Positions 8,073 to 16,316 of a DNA stretch of 64,000 nt are shown here, piece after piece. The position numbers and the translations under genes were made by a program. The notes below the pieces were generated by a model that did no database searches, was not told where the DNA came from, and saw only the letters and a list, made by a program, of their open reading frames with translations. Position 1 is the first letter of the stretch; every line of letters begins with the position of its first letter. Source of the DNA: Planctomycetaceae bacterium (GTDB lineage Bacteria > Planctomycetota > Phycisphaerae > UBA1845 > UTPLA1); NCBI GenBank assembly GCA_011525745.1, contig WYBU01000105.1:1-64000 (forward strand), in the 5' to 3' direction.

Positions 8073-8485
8073 TGGCGATTCGCACGTTCATTGATGCAGG
8101 CGTGCTTATTGCCGCGGCACGGGGAAACAATGAGTTGTTCGAGGCGGCCATGGCCATCCTCGACGATCCACAGCGCGAATTCACGACAAGCGTTTTTGTA
8201 AGCTTGGAGGTATTGCCCAAGGCGAAATATTACGGAAACGGCGATGAGGTAGAGTTCTACGAATTGTTTTTCGCGGCGACCGTTGAAATGGTCCACGCGA
8301 GCGAACGTCTTGTGGTCGATGCACATGCTCAAGCGGTGGCGGCCGGCCTGGCGGCCATGGATGCACTCCACGTGGCTGCTGCCTGCCTTGCAGAGTCCGT
8401 CGAACTCGTCACGACAGAGCGGCCGGAAAAGCCGATGTTCCGAGTAAGCTCGCCGGCCGTACGCACGATTCGCGGCAATCAATAA
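8072..8485 (+). CDS. PIN-domain nuclease, probable VapC-like toxin
   Basis: The 137-residue protein has the PIN fold signature: FIDAGVLIAAA with Asp8, SLEVLPKAKYY with Glu46, and AAMDALHVAAA with Asp97. The fourth acidic site, usually Asp in a TxDR motif, is Glu116 in LVTTERPEKP. PIN proteins of this size are magnesium-dependent RNases, commonly toxins paired with an upstream antitoxin. The start overlaps the stop of the antitoxin-like gene (TGATG), which fits translational coupling of the pair. Function as a toxin is inferred. Confidence 0.78.
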   Translation: MAIRTFIDAGVLIAAARGNNELFEAAMAILDDPQREFTTSVFVSLEVLPKAKYYGNGDEVEFYELFFAATVEMVHASERLVVDAHAQAVAAGLAAMDALHVAAACLAESVELVTTERPEKPMFRVSSPAVRTIRGNQ

Positions 8486-8486
8486 G

Positions 8487-8885
8487 TTGTGTGGACGCCG
8501 ATGGGTCTCGCGGTTTCATCGTCGGAGTCAAGCCATTACACCAGCCGACTTCCGCAAACTCGCCCTTCAGCTTCCCGAAGCGGTCGAATCCGCGCACATG
8601 AACCATCCCGACTTTCGCGTCGGCGGCAGAATCTTCGCCTCGCTCGGGCCGCCGCGCAGCGGTTGGGGGATGGTCAAGCTGACGCCCCAGCAGCAGCAGT
8701 CGTTCATCCGTTCATCGCCCGAAGCGTTCGCGCCCTGCCAGGGCGCATGGGGTCGCCGCGGCGCAACTCATGTGCGCCTCGCGGCCGCCGGCAGGGCGGT
8801 CGTTCGCGATGCCCTCACCGCCGCATGGCTCAATACCGCGCCGAAACGGCTCATCGAGGCACAGACGCGGAGTGAGCCTTCCTGA
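8487..8885 (+). CDS. MmcQ/YjbR-family DNA-binding-like protein
   Basis: The protein shows the MmcQ/YjbR (DUF419) pattern: LALQLPEAVESAHMNHPDFRVGG near the start, IFASLG, MVKLTPQQQ and a C-terminal AWLNTAPKRL. The family has a small double-wing fold described as cytosine-nucleic-acid-binding-like, but its role is unclear. The only in-frame start is a TTG two bases after the PIN stop, so the true start is uncertain; the core domain begins around residue 17. It closes the block lying between nuoB and nuoC. Confidence 0.75.
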   Translation: MCGRRWVSRFHRRSQAITPADFRKLALQLPEAVESAHMNHPDFRVGGRIFASLGPPRSGWGMVKLTPQQQQSFIRSSPEAFAPCQGAWGRRGATHVRLAAAGRAVVRDALTAAWLNTAPKRLIEAQTRSEPS

Positions 8886-8928
8886 ATCCGCAACATGAGT
8901 CCGGCGTCGTTGCACTGGTTCGCCACGC

Positions 8929-8957
8929 CCGACAATGAACCGTCGATGTGGTATGAT
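8929..8957 (+). promoter_or_regulatory. Promoter for nuoC
   Basis: CCGACA (8929-8934), 17 bases, and TATGAT (8952-8957) with an extended -10 TGG directly before it. It lies 45 bases ahead of nuoC and would let nuoC be transcribed independently of nuoAB and the intervening cassette. Confidence 0.6.
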
Positions 8958-9001
8958 GAACTGAACGGCCGTCACGAAACGACGGTCCAGACGGATCGCC
9001 T

Positions 9002-9565
9002 ATGTCTCACTCAACCAACCAGTCCGCCCCCGACGTTTCGGCCGGCGTCGCGGCGTTGCAGCGTGCCTTTCCGGACTTGAATCTCCAGCCGCGACCGCTG
9101 ATCGACCGCGGTCCGAAGCTGCCGCCGTGCGATCAGCACTACGTTGCCGCCCCGCCGCGGCGGCTGATCGAGGTGATGACGTTCCTTCGCGACGATCCGG
9201 CCTGCCGCTTCGAGCAGCTTTGCGATCTGACCTGCGTCGACTACTTGAACTTCCCGAAAGCGACCAACCGCTACGGCGTGAACTACTCGCTGCTGTCGCT
9301 GACGCACGGTCACCGGCTGTGGGTCAAGTGTTTCGTGGACGATCCTGCGCCGTCGGTTCCATCCGTGACGCCGATCTGGCCCGGCGCCAACTGGCTGGAG
9401 CGCGAGGTGTTCGACCTGTTCGGCGTGCGCTTCGAGGGCCATCCCGATCTGCGGCGCATCGTCACGTGGGACGGCTTCGAGGCCCATCCGCTGCGCAAGG
9501 ACTACCCGCTGCGCGGCCGGGGCGAGCGCGAAGACTACTCCGTCGTCACCCGCGACAGCGCCTGA
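9002..9565 (+). CDS. nuoC: NADH-quinone oxidoreductase subunit C (30 kDa)
   Basis: The 187-residue peripheral-arm subunit of complex I shows the family core: FEQLCDLTCVDYLNFP, RYGVNYSLLSL, VTPIWPGANWLEREVFDLFG, and the C-terminal RIVTWDGFEAHPLRKDYPL. NuoC links NuoB and NuoD near the quinone site. It stands apart from nuoAB by 2.4 kb and is followed not by nuoD but by a Tad pilus ATPase, so the complex I genes are scattered. The ATG at 9002 begins MSHSTNQS, a short non-conserved extension. Confidence 0.93.
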   Translation: MSHSTNQSAPDVSAGVAALQRAFPDLNLQPRPLIDRGPKLPPCDQHYVAAPPRRLIEVMTFLRDDPACRFEQLCDLTCVDYLNFPKATNRYGVNYSLLSLTHGHRLWVKCFVDDPAPSVPSVTPIWPGANWLEREVFDLFGVRFEGHPDLRRIVTWDGFEAHPLRKDYPLRGRGEREDYSVVTRDSA

Positions 9566-9593
9566 TGCCGCGCCGGCGCCACGATGTATACGC

Positions 9594-10736
9594 ATGAGCA
9601 CCTCCCGCTCCGACATCTTCGCGCGAACCGTCGAAACGTTCCTGCGGCCCGTGCTCGATCCGCTGCGCGATCCGAGCGTGTCCGAAATCATGATCAACGG
9701 CCCGGCCGACATCTACGTCGAGCGCTTCGGCCGCGTCACGCGACTCGCGGCGCGCTTCGACTCGCACGAAGCGCTGATGGCCGCCATCCGCAACGTGCTC
9801 CAGTTCAGCGGCAAGCGCATCACGCCCGAGTCGCCGCTGATCGACGCGCGCCTGCCCGACGGCTCGCGCGTGCACGTCGCCCTCGAACCGGTCAGCCTGC
9901 AGGGGCCGTGCATGTGCATCCGCAAGTTCGGCAAGGAGTTGCTGAACATGCAGGCGCTGATCGACGCCGGCGCGATGACGCCCGAGGCGGCCGAATTCCT
10001 GCGCCTGGCGGTGCGGGCCGAGCAGAACCTGATCGTTGCCGGCGGCACAAGCAGCGGAAAAACGACGCTGCTCAACGCGCTGTCGACGGCGATTCCCAAC
10101 GATCAGCGCATCGTCGTCATCGAGGATTCCAGCGAGCTTCAGCTTCAGCAAGAGCACGTGCTGCGCATGGAAACGCGCCCGCCCGACCGCTACGGCCGCG
10201 GCGAAGTGACCATCCGGGACCTGTTCCGCAGCTCGCTGCGATTGCGGCCGGACCGCATCGTGATCGGCGAGGTGCGCGGCGGCGAGGCGCTGGACATGAT
10301 CCAGGCGATGACCAGCGGCCACGGCGGCAGCATGTCGACGCTGCACGCCACGACGCCGCGCGATGCGCTGAACCGCCTCGAGACGCTGGCGATGATGGCC
10401 CGCGTCGATCTGCCCCTGTTCGCGCTGCGGGCGCAGGTGGCGTCGGCGATCGACCTCATCGTTCAGGTGGCGCGGCTCGTCGACGGCACGCGGCGCGTCA
10501 CGCAGATCAGCGAGGTGCTGCCGCTGGAGAACGACGAGTATCGCACGACCGATCTGTTCACGCTCGACGGCGCGACGGTCGAAGCGGCGCCCGCGGCGGC
10601 TCCCAGCGGCGCGGACGCCGGCCCGCGGCGCGACATTCGATTGAAATGGACCGGCGAGAAGCCGCGCTTCCGCCACGAGCCGACGGCGCGGTTCCTGCTC
10701 GACGAAGCGAAACTCTGTCGCGAGATGTTCTTGTGA
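9594..10736 (+). CDS. cpaF: Tad pilus secretion ATPase CpaF/TadA
   Basis: This 380-residue type II/IV secretion ATPase powers Flp pilus assembly at the inner membrane. It shows DPSVSEIMINGP, the arginine region LIDARLPDGSRVHV, Walker A GGTSSGKTT (about 146-154), the Asp box VVIEDSSELQL, Walker B RIVIGEVRGGEAL and the His box MTSGHGGSMSTLHA. The N-terminal extension found in many CpaF proteins is missing and a short Ala-rich tail follows. It begins 28 bases after nuoC and heads the Tad locus. Confidence 0.93.
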   Translation: MSTSRSDIFARTVETFLRPVLDPLRDPSVSEIMINGPADIYVERFGRVTRLAARFDSHEALMAAIRNVLQFSGKRITPESPLIDARLPDGSRVHVALEPVSLQGPCMCIRKFGKELLNMQALIDAGAMTPEAAEFLRLAVRAEQNLIVAGGTSSGKTTLLNALSTAIPNDQRIVVIEDSSELQLQQEHVLRMETRPPDRYGRGEVTIRDLFRSSLRLRPDRIVIGEVRGGEALDMIQAMTSGHGGSMSTLHATTPRDALNRLETLAMMARVDLPLFALRAQVASAIDLIVQVARLVDGTRRVTQISEVLPLENDEYRTTDLFTLDGATVEAAPAAAPSGADAGPRRDIRLKWTGEKPRFRHEPTARFLLDEAKLCREMFL

Positions 10737-10886
10737 CGCTTGGCCGCGTCGCCGCCGAATCGCGTGAGCGTCAGCGCGTTCATGTCGCTCCGCTCAGGGC
10801 GCATGCCGGCGCCGGCGCCAATCATGTTGACTGATCGCAAAGGTCGTGAGGCGGTACCGCGCGCGTGCGGCCGTGGTCGCCGACGC

Positions 10887-10916
10887 TGGACTCCACCGGT
10901 TCGTCAAGCATACAAT
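10887..10916 (+). promoter_or_regulatory. Possible promoter for the first Flp-like pilin
   Basis: TGGACT (10887-10892), 18 bases and TACAAT (10911-10916) sit 33 bases before the ATG at 10949. Pilin genes usually need their own strong promoter. Confidence 0.45.
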
Positions 10917-10948
10917 GCGAATGGTGACCGACGCGGGGGCAATTGGCG

Positions 10949-11182
10949 ATGCCCGACGAATTCCACGATGAACGCACTTTTCTCCGGCGCGGCACGCTCA
11001 GGATGCGGGCCTCATTGCTGCGCCGATTGCACGCCGACCGTGGCGGCATGGTCACACTCGAACATGCCCTGCTTCTGGCGGCGTTCACGTTGCCGATGTA
11101 CCTGGTCCTGGACGCCATGCTCGACAACCTCGGCACGTACTACGCGATGCTGACGTTTTTCGGTTCGGTTCCATTCTTCTAA
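10949..11182 (+). CDS. Flp-like prepilin, short form
   Basis: A 77-residue protein has a basic N-terminus, then HADRGGMVTLEHALLLAAFTLPMY, in which a Gly-Gly cleavage site is followed by a hydrophobic helix with Glu at +5 of the mature part (GMVTLE), the pattern processed by TadV-type peptidases. After the helix only about 25 residues remain (TYYAMLTFFGSVPFF). The ATG at 10949 is preferred to a TTG two codons earlier. It is likely a minor or structural subunit of the Flp pilus; which of the two pilins is the major one cannot be told. Confidence 0.65.
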   Translation: MPDEFHDERTFLRRGTLRMRASLLRRLHADRGGMVTLEHALLLAAFTLPMYLVLDAMLDNLGTYYAMLTFFGSVPFF

Positions 11183-11294
11183 CCGGTCCGCCGGCTGCGG
11201 CGCATCGAAGAAGAGTCGCCGCGCGACCGACCGGCCCATGCGAAAACCGTTGCTCGACCTGCCGCCCACATGACAATTGGACGATATATACTTG

Positions 11295-11318
11295 AAAAAA
11301 GGGGCGACAAATCGCCCC
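11295..11318 (-). terminator. Hairpin with T-tract reading on the minus strand
   Basis: GGGGCGA and TCGCCCC (11301-11318) form a perfect 7-base stem with a CAAA loop, preceded by AAAAAA on the plus strand. It is therefore a factor-independent terminator shape for minus-strand transcripts, although no minus-strand gene lies here. On the plus strand it could act only as a processing or stability hairpin between the two pilin genes. Confidence 0.45.
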
Positions 11319-11410
11319 GGTCGGCGTTATGCTGTTGGAAAGGCATGCCACGTTGCGCGCCGTCCGCGATCCCGCGAAGCGCGACGTAACTCACGTATTG
11401 GTGGTGCTTT

Positions 11411-11626
11411 ATGACCGACCGACCCGCCTGGCTGAAATGGTTGACCGCTTTACACCGCGACGAGCGGGGGGCCGAGGGCCTCGAAAAAGTCCTCATCATC
11501 GCCGCCGTCGCCCTGCCGCTGTTGGGCCTTCTGATCGCATACCGTAAGGAAATCAACCGCTGGGTGAACGACACCTGGGGCGAAGTGCGCACCGAGGGCG
11601 AACAGCCCTTCGACCAGCCGTTCTAG
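11411..11626 (+). CDS. Flp-like prepilin, long form
   Basis: A 71-residue protein contains RDERGAEGLEKVLIIAAVALPLLGLLIAY: a Gly cleavage region, a Glu early in the mature sequence and a hydrophobic helix, followed by a charged tail ending EQPFDQPF. This matches Flp/Fap-type pilins or pseudopilins. It sits between the shorter pilin and the prepilin peptidase, which supports a role as a substrate of that peptidase and a subunit of the pilus. Confidence 0.72.
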   Translation: MTDRPAWLKWLTALHRDERGAEGLEKVLIIAAVALPLLGLLIAYRKEINRWVNDTWGEVRTEGEQPFDQPF

Positions 11627-11671
11627 CCTTCGGTTGACGCCGGGCTGATTCCGAGGCGCGAGGACCTCCGC

Positions 11672-12223
11672 GTGAGTTACGATGTCGCGCGCGTCGCCAT
11701 CTTGCTGACGATCACCGCGGCCGCCGCGATGTGCGATTTGACGACCGGCAAGATACCCAATCGCCTGACCTATCCGGCCGTGCTGCTGGGGCTGGGGCTG
11801 GCGGGCGGATATGGCGGCTGGCCCGGATTTGTGGAGTCGCTGGCCGGCCTTGCGGTCGGGTTTCTGCCGATGTTTGTCGCGTTTGTCGTCGGGGGATATG
11901 GGGGCGGCGACGCCAAGCTGATGGCCGCGGTCGGAGCGCTGGCCCTGCCGGACCTGACGTTGCGGACGCTGATCTACGCATTGCTGCTCGGCGCCGCGAT
12001 GGCCGTAATCACGATCGTCTTGCAGGGCCGCACGCGCCAGACACTGCGACGATTCGGCCATGCCCTGGGCCTGATCCTGCTCGGCCGCAAGCCGGTCGAT
12101 CCCGCCCCGCCCGACGCCCCGCGGGTGCCGCTCGGCGCGGCCATTTGGCTGGGGACCTGCTGGAGCCTGCTTGAATGGCGATTCAACACAACAGCCTGGG
12201 AAGCGCTGACGCGGCTGATCTGA
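11672..12223 (+). CDS. A24 prepilin peptidase, TadV/CpaA type
   Basis: The 183-residue integral membrane aspartic protease cleaves prepilin leaders of the Flp pilus. The two catalytic Asp motifs are present: CDLTTGKIPNRLTYP near the N-terminus and GYGGGDAKLMAAVGAL in the middle. Several hydrophobic helices fill the rest; there is no methyltransferase domain, as expected for TadV/CpaA. It starts with GTG 46 bases after the second pilin gene and its end is overlapped by the next coding region. Confidence 0.88.
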   Translation: MSYDVARVAILLTITAAAAMCDLTTGKIPNRLTYPAVLLGLGLAGGYGGWPGFVESLAGLAVGFLPMFVAFVVGGYGGGDAKLMAAVGALALPDLTLRTLIYALLLGAAMAVITIVLQGRTRQTLRRFGHALGLILLGRKPVDPAPPDAPRVPLGAAIWLGTCWSLLEWRFNTTAWEALTRLI

Positions 12224-13320
12224 CGCCCGGCCCGCGCCGCCGGCCTGCGCGCGGGTATGCGCGCCTGGCGGCGTGGATCGGCCTGTCGGCGGCGATCGTG
12301 CTGGCGTGGTCCGCGCCCGGCTGGCTGGTCGCTTGGCTGGGCGGCGGAGCGACGGGCGACTGGTGGCGACAGGCGGCGTTCGGCGCGACCGGGCTGCGAA
12401 TCCTGGCGCTGCTCGTCGGTTCGATCGCGGGGTGGTGGCTCGTAATGGCCCTGCTCTTGTCCCTGGCCGCACACAGTTCCGGGGGCCAGGCGCGTGGCAC
12501 TGTCAGGAGCGATCGCTTGAAAGTGCCTGGGCGCTTGTCCGCGCCAAGCTCACAAGTCGTACACAGCCGACCGAGCACGGTCAACCCTGCCGCTCTGGGC
12601 GTGGTGCGCGACCAGCGCGGCACGGCCATCATCGAGTTTGCATTGCTGTTTCCCGTGGCGTTGCTGCTGTTTCTGGTAATTATCCAGACGGCGCTGCTCT
12701 ACGTGGGCAACTTCCACGTCAATCACGCGGCCTTTCGGGCGGCCCGCGCGGCCATCGTGTGGGCCGACGTCGACGACCTCGGCGGCGACCTGACGCACAC
12801 GCTGCGCATCGGCGCCGAGGCCGAGCGTCGCATCGCCAATGCCGCGGCTTTCACCTGCGTCGGCATCAGTGGAACGTCCAGCGGCGGCGCAACCGGCGGA
12901 TCGGCGGCGGCTCATGATCGCGCGTGGCAGGCGTTCCTGGGCTTTTCGCCGCGCTGGTCGGGCGACAAGTTCCAGCGGCGCGTCGCCTACGCCGCCGAGC
13001 ACACGCGCGTGACGGTGACGACCATGCCGCGTCCCGATCCGACGCTCAGCGAGTTCAACGCGCTGCACCAGGACTTCTATCTGCACCGCGAGCCGATCAC
13101 GGCGCACGTGGCGCACGACTTCGAGTTGTTGATCCCCTACGCTAAGTATGTGCTGGGAGACACCGACAACCGCGGCGACGGATCAGGTTACCGCTTCATC
13201 GAGCTGCGTGCGTCCTATACGCTGGTGCACGAAGGACAGCCGGAGTTGCAACCCGGCCTTCCCGGCAGTCCCGGCGGTTCGCTTGCGGCGCCGCAAGCGG
13301 CCGGAGGCTTTTCGCCATGA
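12175..13320 (+). CDS. TadE-like pilus assembly protein with extra two-helix N-terminal region
   Basis: The frame overlaps the peptidase by 49 bases. Residues 30-100 hold two hydrophobic segments. A low-complexity linker (about 101-142) rich in Ser, Arg and Pro follows. Then RDQRGTAIIEFALLFPVALL (about 145-165) is the TadE/TadG-type signature: a hydrophobic helix starting with Gly-Thr-Ala and an early Glu, followed by FHVNHAAFRAARAAIV and a periplasmic domain. The TadE-like part could start on its own at GTG 12601 or 12604, so this may be two genes joined. TadE proteins are pseudopilins of the Flp pilus. The end overlaps the kinase gene (ATGA). Confidence 0.72.
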   Translation: MAIQHNSLGSADAADLTPGPRRRPARGYARLAAWIGLSAAIVLAWSAPGWLVAWLGGGATGDWWRQAAFGATGLRILALLVGSIAGWWLVMALLLSLAAHSSGGQARGTVRSDRLKVPGRLSAPSSQVVHSRPSTVNPAALGVVRDQRGTAIIEFALLFPVALLLFLVIIQTALLYVGNFHVNHAAFRAARAAIVWADVDDLGGDLTHTLRIGAEAERRIANAAAFTCVGISGTSSGGATGGSAAAHDRAWQAFLGFSPRWSGDKFQRRVAYAAEHTRVTVTTMPRPDPTLSEFNALHQDFYLHREPITAHVAHDFELLIPYAKYVLGDTDNRGDGSGYRFIELRASYTLVHEGQPELQPGLPGSPGGSLAAPQAAGGFSP

Positions 13321-15950
13321 CCTCACCGACCCGCCCGCTTCAACCCGCCGACGCCGGCGGCGCTTCGCCCGCCGGTGAGAGCCTCGCGGCCGGGGCGCGC
13401 CTGGGAAAGTACGAAATCATTGAGCGCGTGGGCCGCGGCGGAATGGCGGTTATCTACAAGGCGCGCGATCCGCTGCTCAATCGCATCGTCGCCATCAAGC
13501 AGATCGGCGCGCACCTGGCGGATGATTCGCGCTGGCGCGATCGCTTTCGTCAGGAAGCGCAGGTCATCGCCCGCATTGCCGTGACGTCGCGGCACGTCGT
13601 CAACATCCACGAGCTGGTCGAGGACCCGCGCGGCCTGTTCATTGTGATGGAGTTCGTCGAGGGCCATTCGCTGGCCACGCTCATCCGCGAGAATCGCGTG
13701 GACCTGCAATCCGGCCTCGATGTGCTCGCGGGCGTTTGCCTGGGATTGCGGGCGGTTCACGCCGCGGGCGTCATTCATCGCGACATCAAACCCGGCAACA
13801 TCATCGTGCCGCCCGATCGGCGGGCCAAGATCGCCGACTTCGGACTGGCCGCGCCGATCGGTTCCGAGGCCTCGATGGCCCTGGGAACGACCAAGTACAT
13901 GGCCCCGGAGCTGTTCCAGTCCGGCCCGATCGACTGCCGCGTCGACATCTATTCGCTCGGCCTGGTGGCGTTCGAGATGTTCGCCGGCCGCGAGGCGTAC
14001 GATCGCCTGTTCGCCGAACTGCGCGGCGACGGCCGGTCCGAAGCGATGCGCTGGATGAACTGGCACCTGCGCACCGATCTGGTTCTGCCGCGATTGGACG
14101 CGGTCAATCCGCTGATCCCGCCGGTGCTCGCCGAGATCGTCGCGCAGATGGCGGCCAAGTCGCTCGGGGTGCGATACGCGAACATCGACGCCGTCATTCT
14201 CGACCTGAAAAGGAGCTTTCCGCCCGGCGCGGGCGCGGCGGCGGCGGGAGCGACATCGATCGGCGGCCCGGTGGCGGCGGTCGCGCCCGCCTCGGGAGTT
14301 TCAGCGGCGTCTTCGGCTGCGCCCACCGGCGCTGTGACCGGCGTTTTCGAAGACGAAGCGCCCACGGCGCCGATGCCCGCGCCGTCGCCGTTGCGCAAAG
14401 TCCGCCGCAAGCATCTGATCTGGGCCGGTTCCGCGCTGGCGGCCGTGATCGTCGTGGTTGTATCGCTGGCCGTGGCCCGCTCGGGCAAGCTCGAGGCGTT
14501 GCGTCAGACCTATGGAGAAGGCGTGGCCGCTTACCGCGCCGCCGACTACGCCACCGCCATCGCGCGCTATCGCGAGGCCGCTCAAATGGATGTCTCCGGC
14601 AGCGAGGCCGCCGAGGGACGCAAACTCGCCGCCCAGGGACTGGCACTGGCCGAAGCGCAGGCGGCACGGATGCGGGGCGATTTTGCCGAAGCACTGTCCA
14701 AGTTGAAGGAAGCCGAGGAGCGCCTGGGCGTCAAGCGCACCGTCATCGAGCCGGTGCGCGTGGCGGTCCTTGAAGCGCAGGAGCGCGAAGAAGCCCGGGC
14801 GCGATTCACGCAGTTGCTGGCGGACGGCGAGTTGGAACAGGCGTCGACCGTTATTCGCGACCTCGAAGAACGGGCACTGCTGGATTCGGCCGCCGCCACG
14901 GAGATGAAGGACCAGCTCGAGCAGGCCCGCGGGCGCAGCACCTACTTCGCACAGCTCCGCAAGGCCCGGCAGGCGCTGGATCGCGGCGATTTCGACAACG
15001 CGATGAAATTCGCCCAGGCGGCCGAAGCGCTGCAACCCACGGAAGAGGCCGCGGGGTTGCTGAAGTCGATCCGTCTGGAAAAGCAGTATTCCGAGGAAGT
15101 CAAGAAGGGCGACGAAGCGCTGGCCGTGGCCGATTTCAAGTCCGCGGCGACGCATTACCTCGAAGCCAATCGTCTAAAGCCCTCGGCCGTGGGCGAATCG
15201 CGCTACAAGCGCGTCAAGGCCCGCGAGCACCTGGCGGCCGGGCTGGCGGCGCGCGACTCGGGTCGACTGCTGGACGCGCGGATGCAGTTCGAGGAATCGC
15301 TGAAGCACGACGAATTGCCGGAAGCGCGGCGCGGTCTGGAGCGCGTGCTGACGCTCCTGACGCTTCAGGAGCAGATCGACGCGGGCCAGAAGGCGGCCGA
15401 TTCGGGCGACTGGGAAGAAGCGCTGAAGAAATGGCAGGCGGCGCTGGATGCGGCGGTTCCCGACCGGGCCGACGAAATCCGCGCCAAGGTGGCGCTGGCA
15501 CAACTTCAGGTAGCGATCGGGCGCGGCGACCGACTGGCGGCCGAGAAGCAGTGGGCCGAAGCGCGAAAGGCGTATGAAGAGGCGCTGCGGCTCGGCGGCG
15601 GCGACGACGTGAAACGCCGCATTCGCGAGATGGAGCTGAACCAGCAGATTGCGGCGCTGCTCGAACAGGGCGACGCGGCTCGCGACGCGGGGCGGCTCTC
15701 GCAGGCGCTCAAGCTGTACCGCGATGCGCTGAAGCTGAGGCAGGGGGATCCTGAGATTCAGGGCCGAATCGACGACGTGAACTACCGCCAGTTCAAGGCC
15801 AGCGGCACGCGCAAGCTTCAGGCGGGACAATATCGCGCCGCGCTGGCCGACTTGCGGCAGGCGCTGCGCCTGCGGCCCGACGACGCCGAAGTGGCCCGCA
15901 TGGTCGAGGAAGCCGAAAAGAAAGCCAGCGAGGAACCGGGCGGTGGCTGA
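13317..15950 (+). CDS. Transmembrane Ser/Thr protein kinase with long TPR-like tail
   Basis: The 877-residue protein begins with a complete Hanks-type kinase (about 30-300): GRGGMAVIYKA glycine loop, VAIKQI lysine, HRDIKPGNII catalytic loop, DFGLA, and KYMAPELF. A Pro/Ala-rich linker leads to one membrane helix (about 365-388, LIWAGSALAAVIVVVVSLAV). The remaining 480 residues are Ala/Glu/Leu-rich helical repeats of TPR type, for example DYATAIARYREAAQ, DFDNAMKFAQAAEAL and QYRAALADLRQALRLRPDD. Its ATG overlaps the TadE-like stop, which implies cotranslation with pilus genes. The repeats would sit outside the membrane; a role in sensing or regulating pilus assembly is inferred from position only. 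Confidence 0.9.
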   Translation: MTSPTRPLQPADAGGASPAGESLAAGARLGKYEIIERVGRGGMAVIYKARDPLLNRIVAIKQIGAHLADDSRWRDRFRQEAQVIARIAVTSRHVVNIHELVEDPRGLFIVMEFVEGHSLATLIRENRVDLQSGLDVLAGVCLGLRAVHAAGVIHRDIKPGNIIVPPDRRAKIADFGLAAPIGSEASMALGTTKYMAPELFQSGPIDCRVDIYSLGLVAFEMFAGREAYDRLFAELRGDGRSEAMRWMNWHLRTDLVLPRLDAVNPLIPPVLAEIVAQMAAKSLGVRYANIDAVILDLKRSFPPGAGAAAAGATSIGGPVAAVAPASGVSAASSAAPTGAVTGVFEDEAPTAPMPAPSPLRKVRRKHLIWAGSALAAVIVVVVSLAVARSGKLEALRQTYGEGVAAYRAADYATAIARYREAAQMDVSGSEAAEGRKLAAQGLALAEAQAARMRGDFAEALSKLKEAEERLGVKRTVIEPVRVAVLEAQEREEARARFTQLLADGELEQASTVIRDLEERALLDSAAATEMKDQLEQARGRSTYFAQLRKARQALDRGDFDNAMKFAQAAEALQPTEEAAGLLKSIRLEKQYSEEVKKGDEALAVADFKSAATHYLEANRLKPSAVGESRYKRVKAREHLAAGLAARDSGRLLDARMQFEESLKHDELPEARRGLERVLTLLTLQEQIDAGQKAADSGDWEEALKKWQAALDAAVPDRADEIRAKVALAQLQVAIGRGDRLAAEKQWAEARKAYEEALRLGGGDDVKRRIREMELNQQIAALLEQGDAARDAGRLSQALKLYRDALKLRQGDPEIQGRIDDVNYRQFKASGTRKLQAGQYRAALADLRQALRLRPDDAEVARMVEEAEKKASEEPGGG

Positions 15951-16050
15951 TGCGTGTGTCGTAAACCGAACCGCGACGCGTAAGCGAGCGGCGGAAGACG
16001 GTTGAAATGTGACAGAGTGCGCCGATCAGTGATCGCCGCAGAAGGAGTTT

Positions 16051-16155
16051 TCCGAGCCGCAAGCACCAGCGCTGCGGCAATCCGAGCCGCGAAGCGTGAG
16101 CGAGCGGGATCCGGCGGCCCGGCGTATGCGTAGCGGTTCGACTGGGCGATGAGCG
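16051..16155 (+). repeat. 105-base direct repeat, copy 1
   Basis: Starts TCCGAGCCGCAAGC and ends GGGCGATGAGCG. It aligns to 16317-16421 without gaps, with only a few substitutions. Inside it, two CCGAGCCGC units are themselves repeated 30 bases apart. Confidence 0.85.
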
Positions 16156-16286
16156 TTCGTTGCGCCGTCAGGCCGCCGGCGCCCGTGTGCCAGTGGACGA
16201 TTCGCACGCGAGCTTGGCGTGCGAATCCCGCTTGCTGATGCTGCGCGGCTCTGATCAGAGGAATGGTCCGCACAGCGGACCTTACG

Positions 16287-16314
16287 CACGGGCTGCAAGC
16301 CCGTGCCACGCGAT
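16287..16314. repeat. CACGGGCTGCAAGCCCGTG hairpin repeat, copy 2
   Basis: Identical over 28 bases to 5320-5347, including the trailing CCACGCGAT. Confidence 0.8.
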
Positions 16315-16316
16315 GA

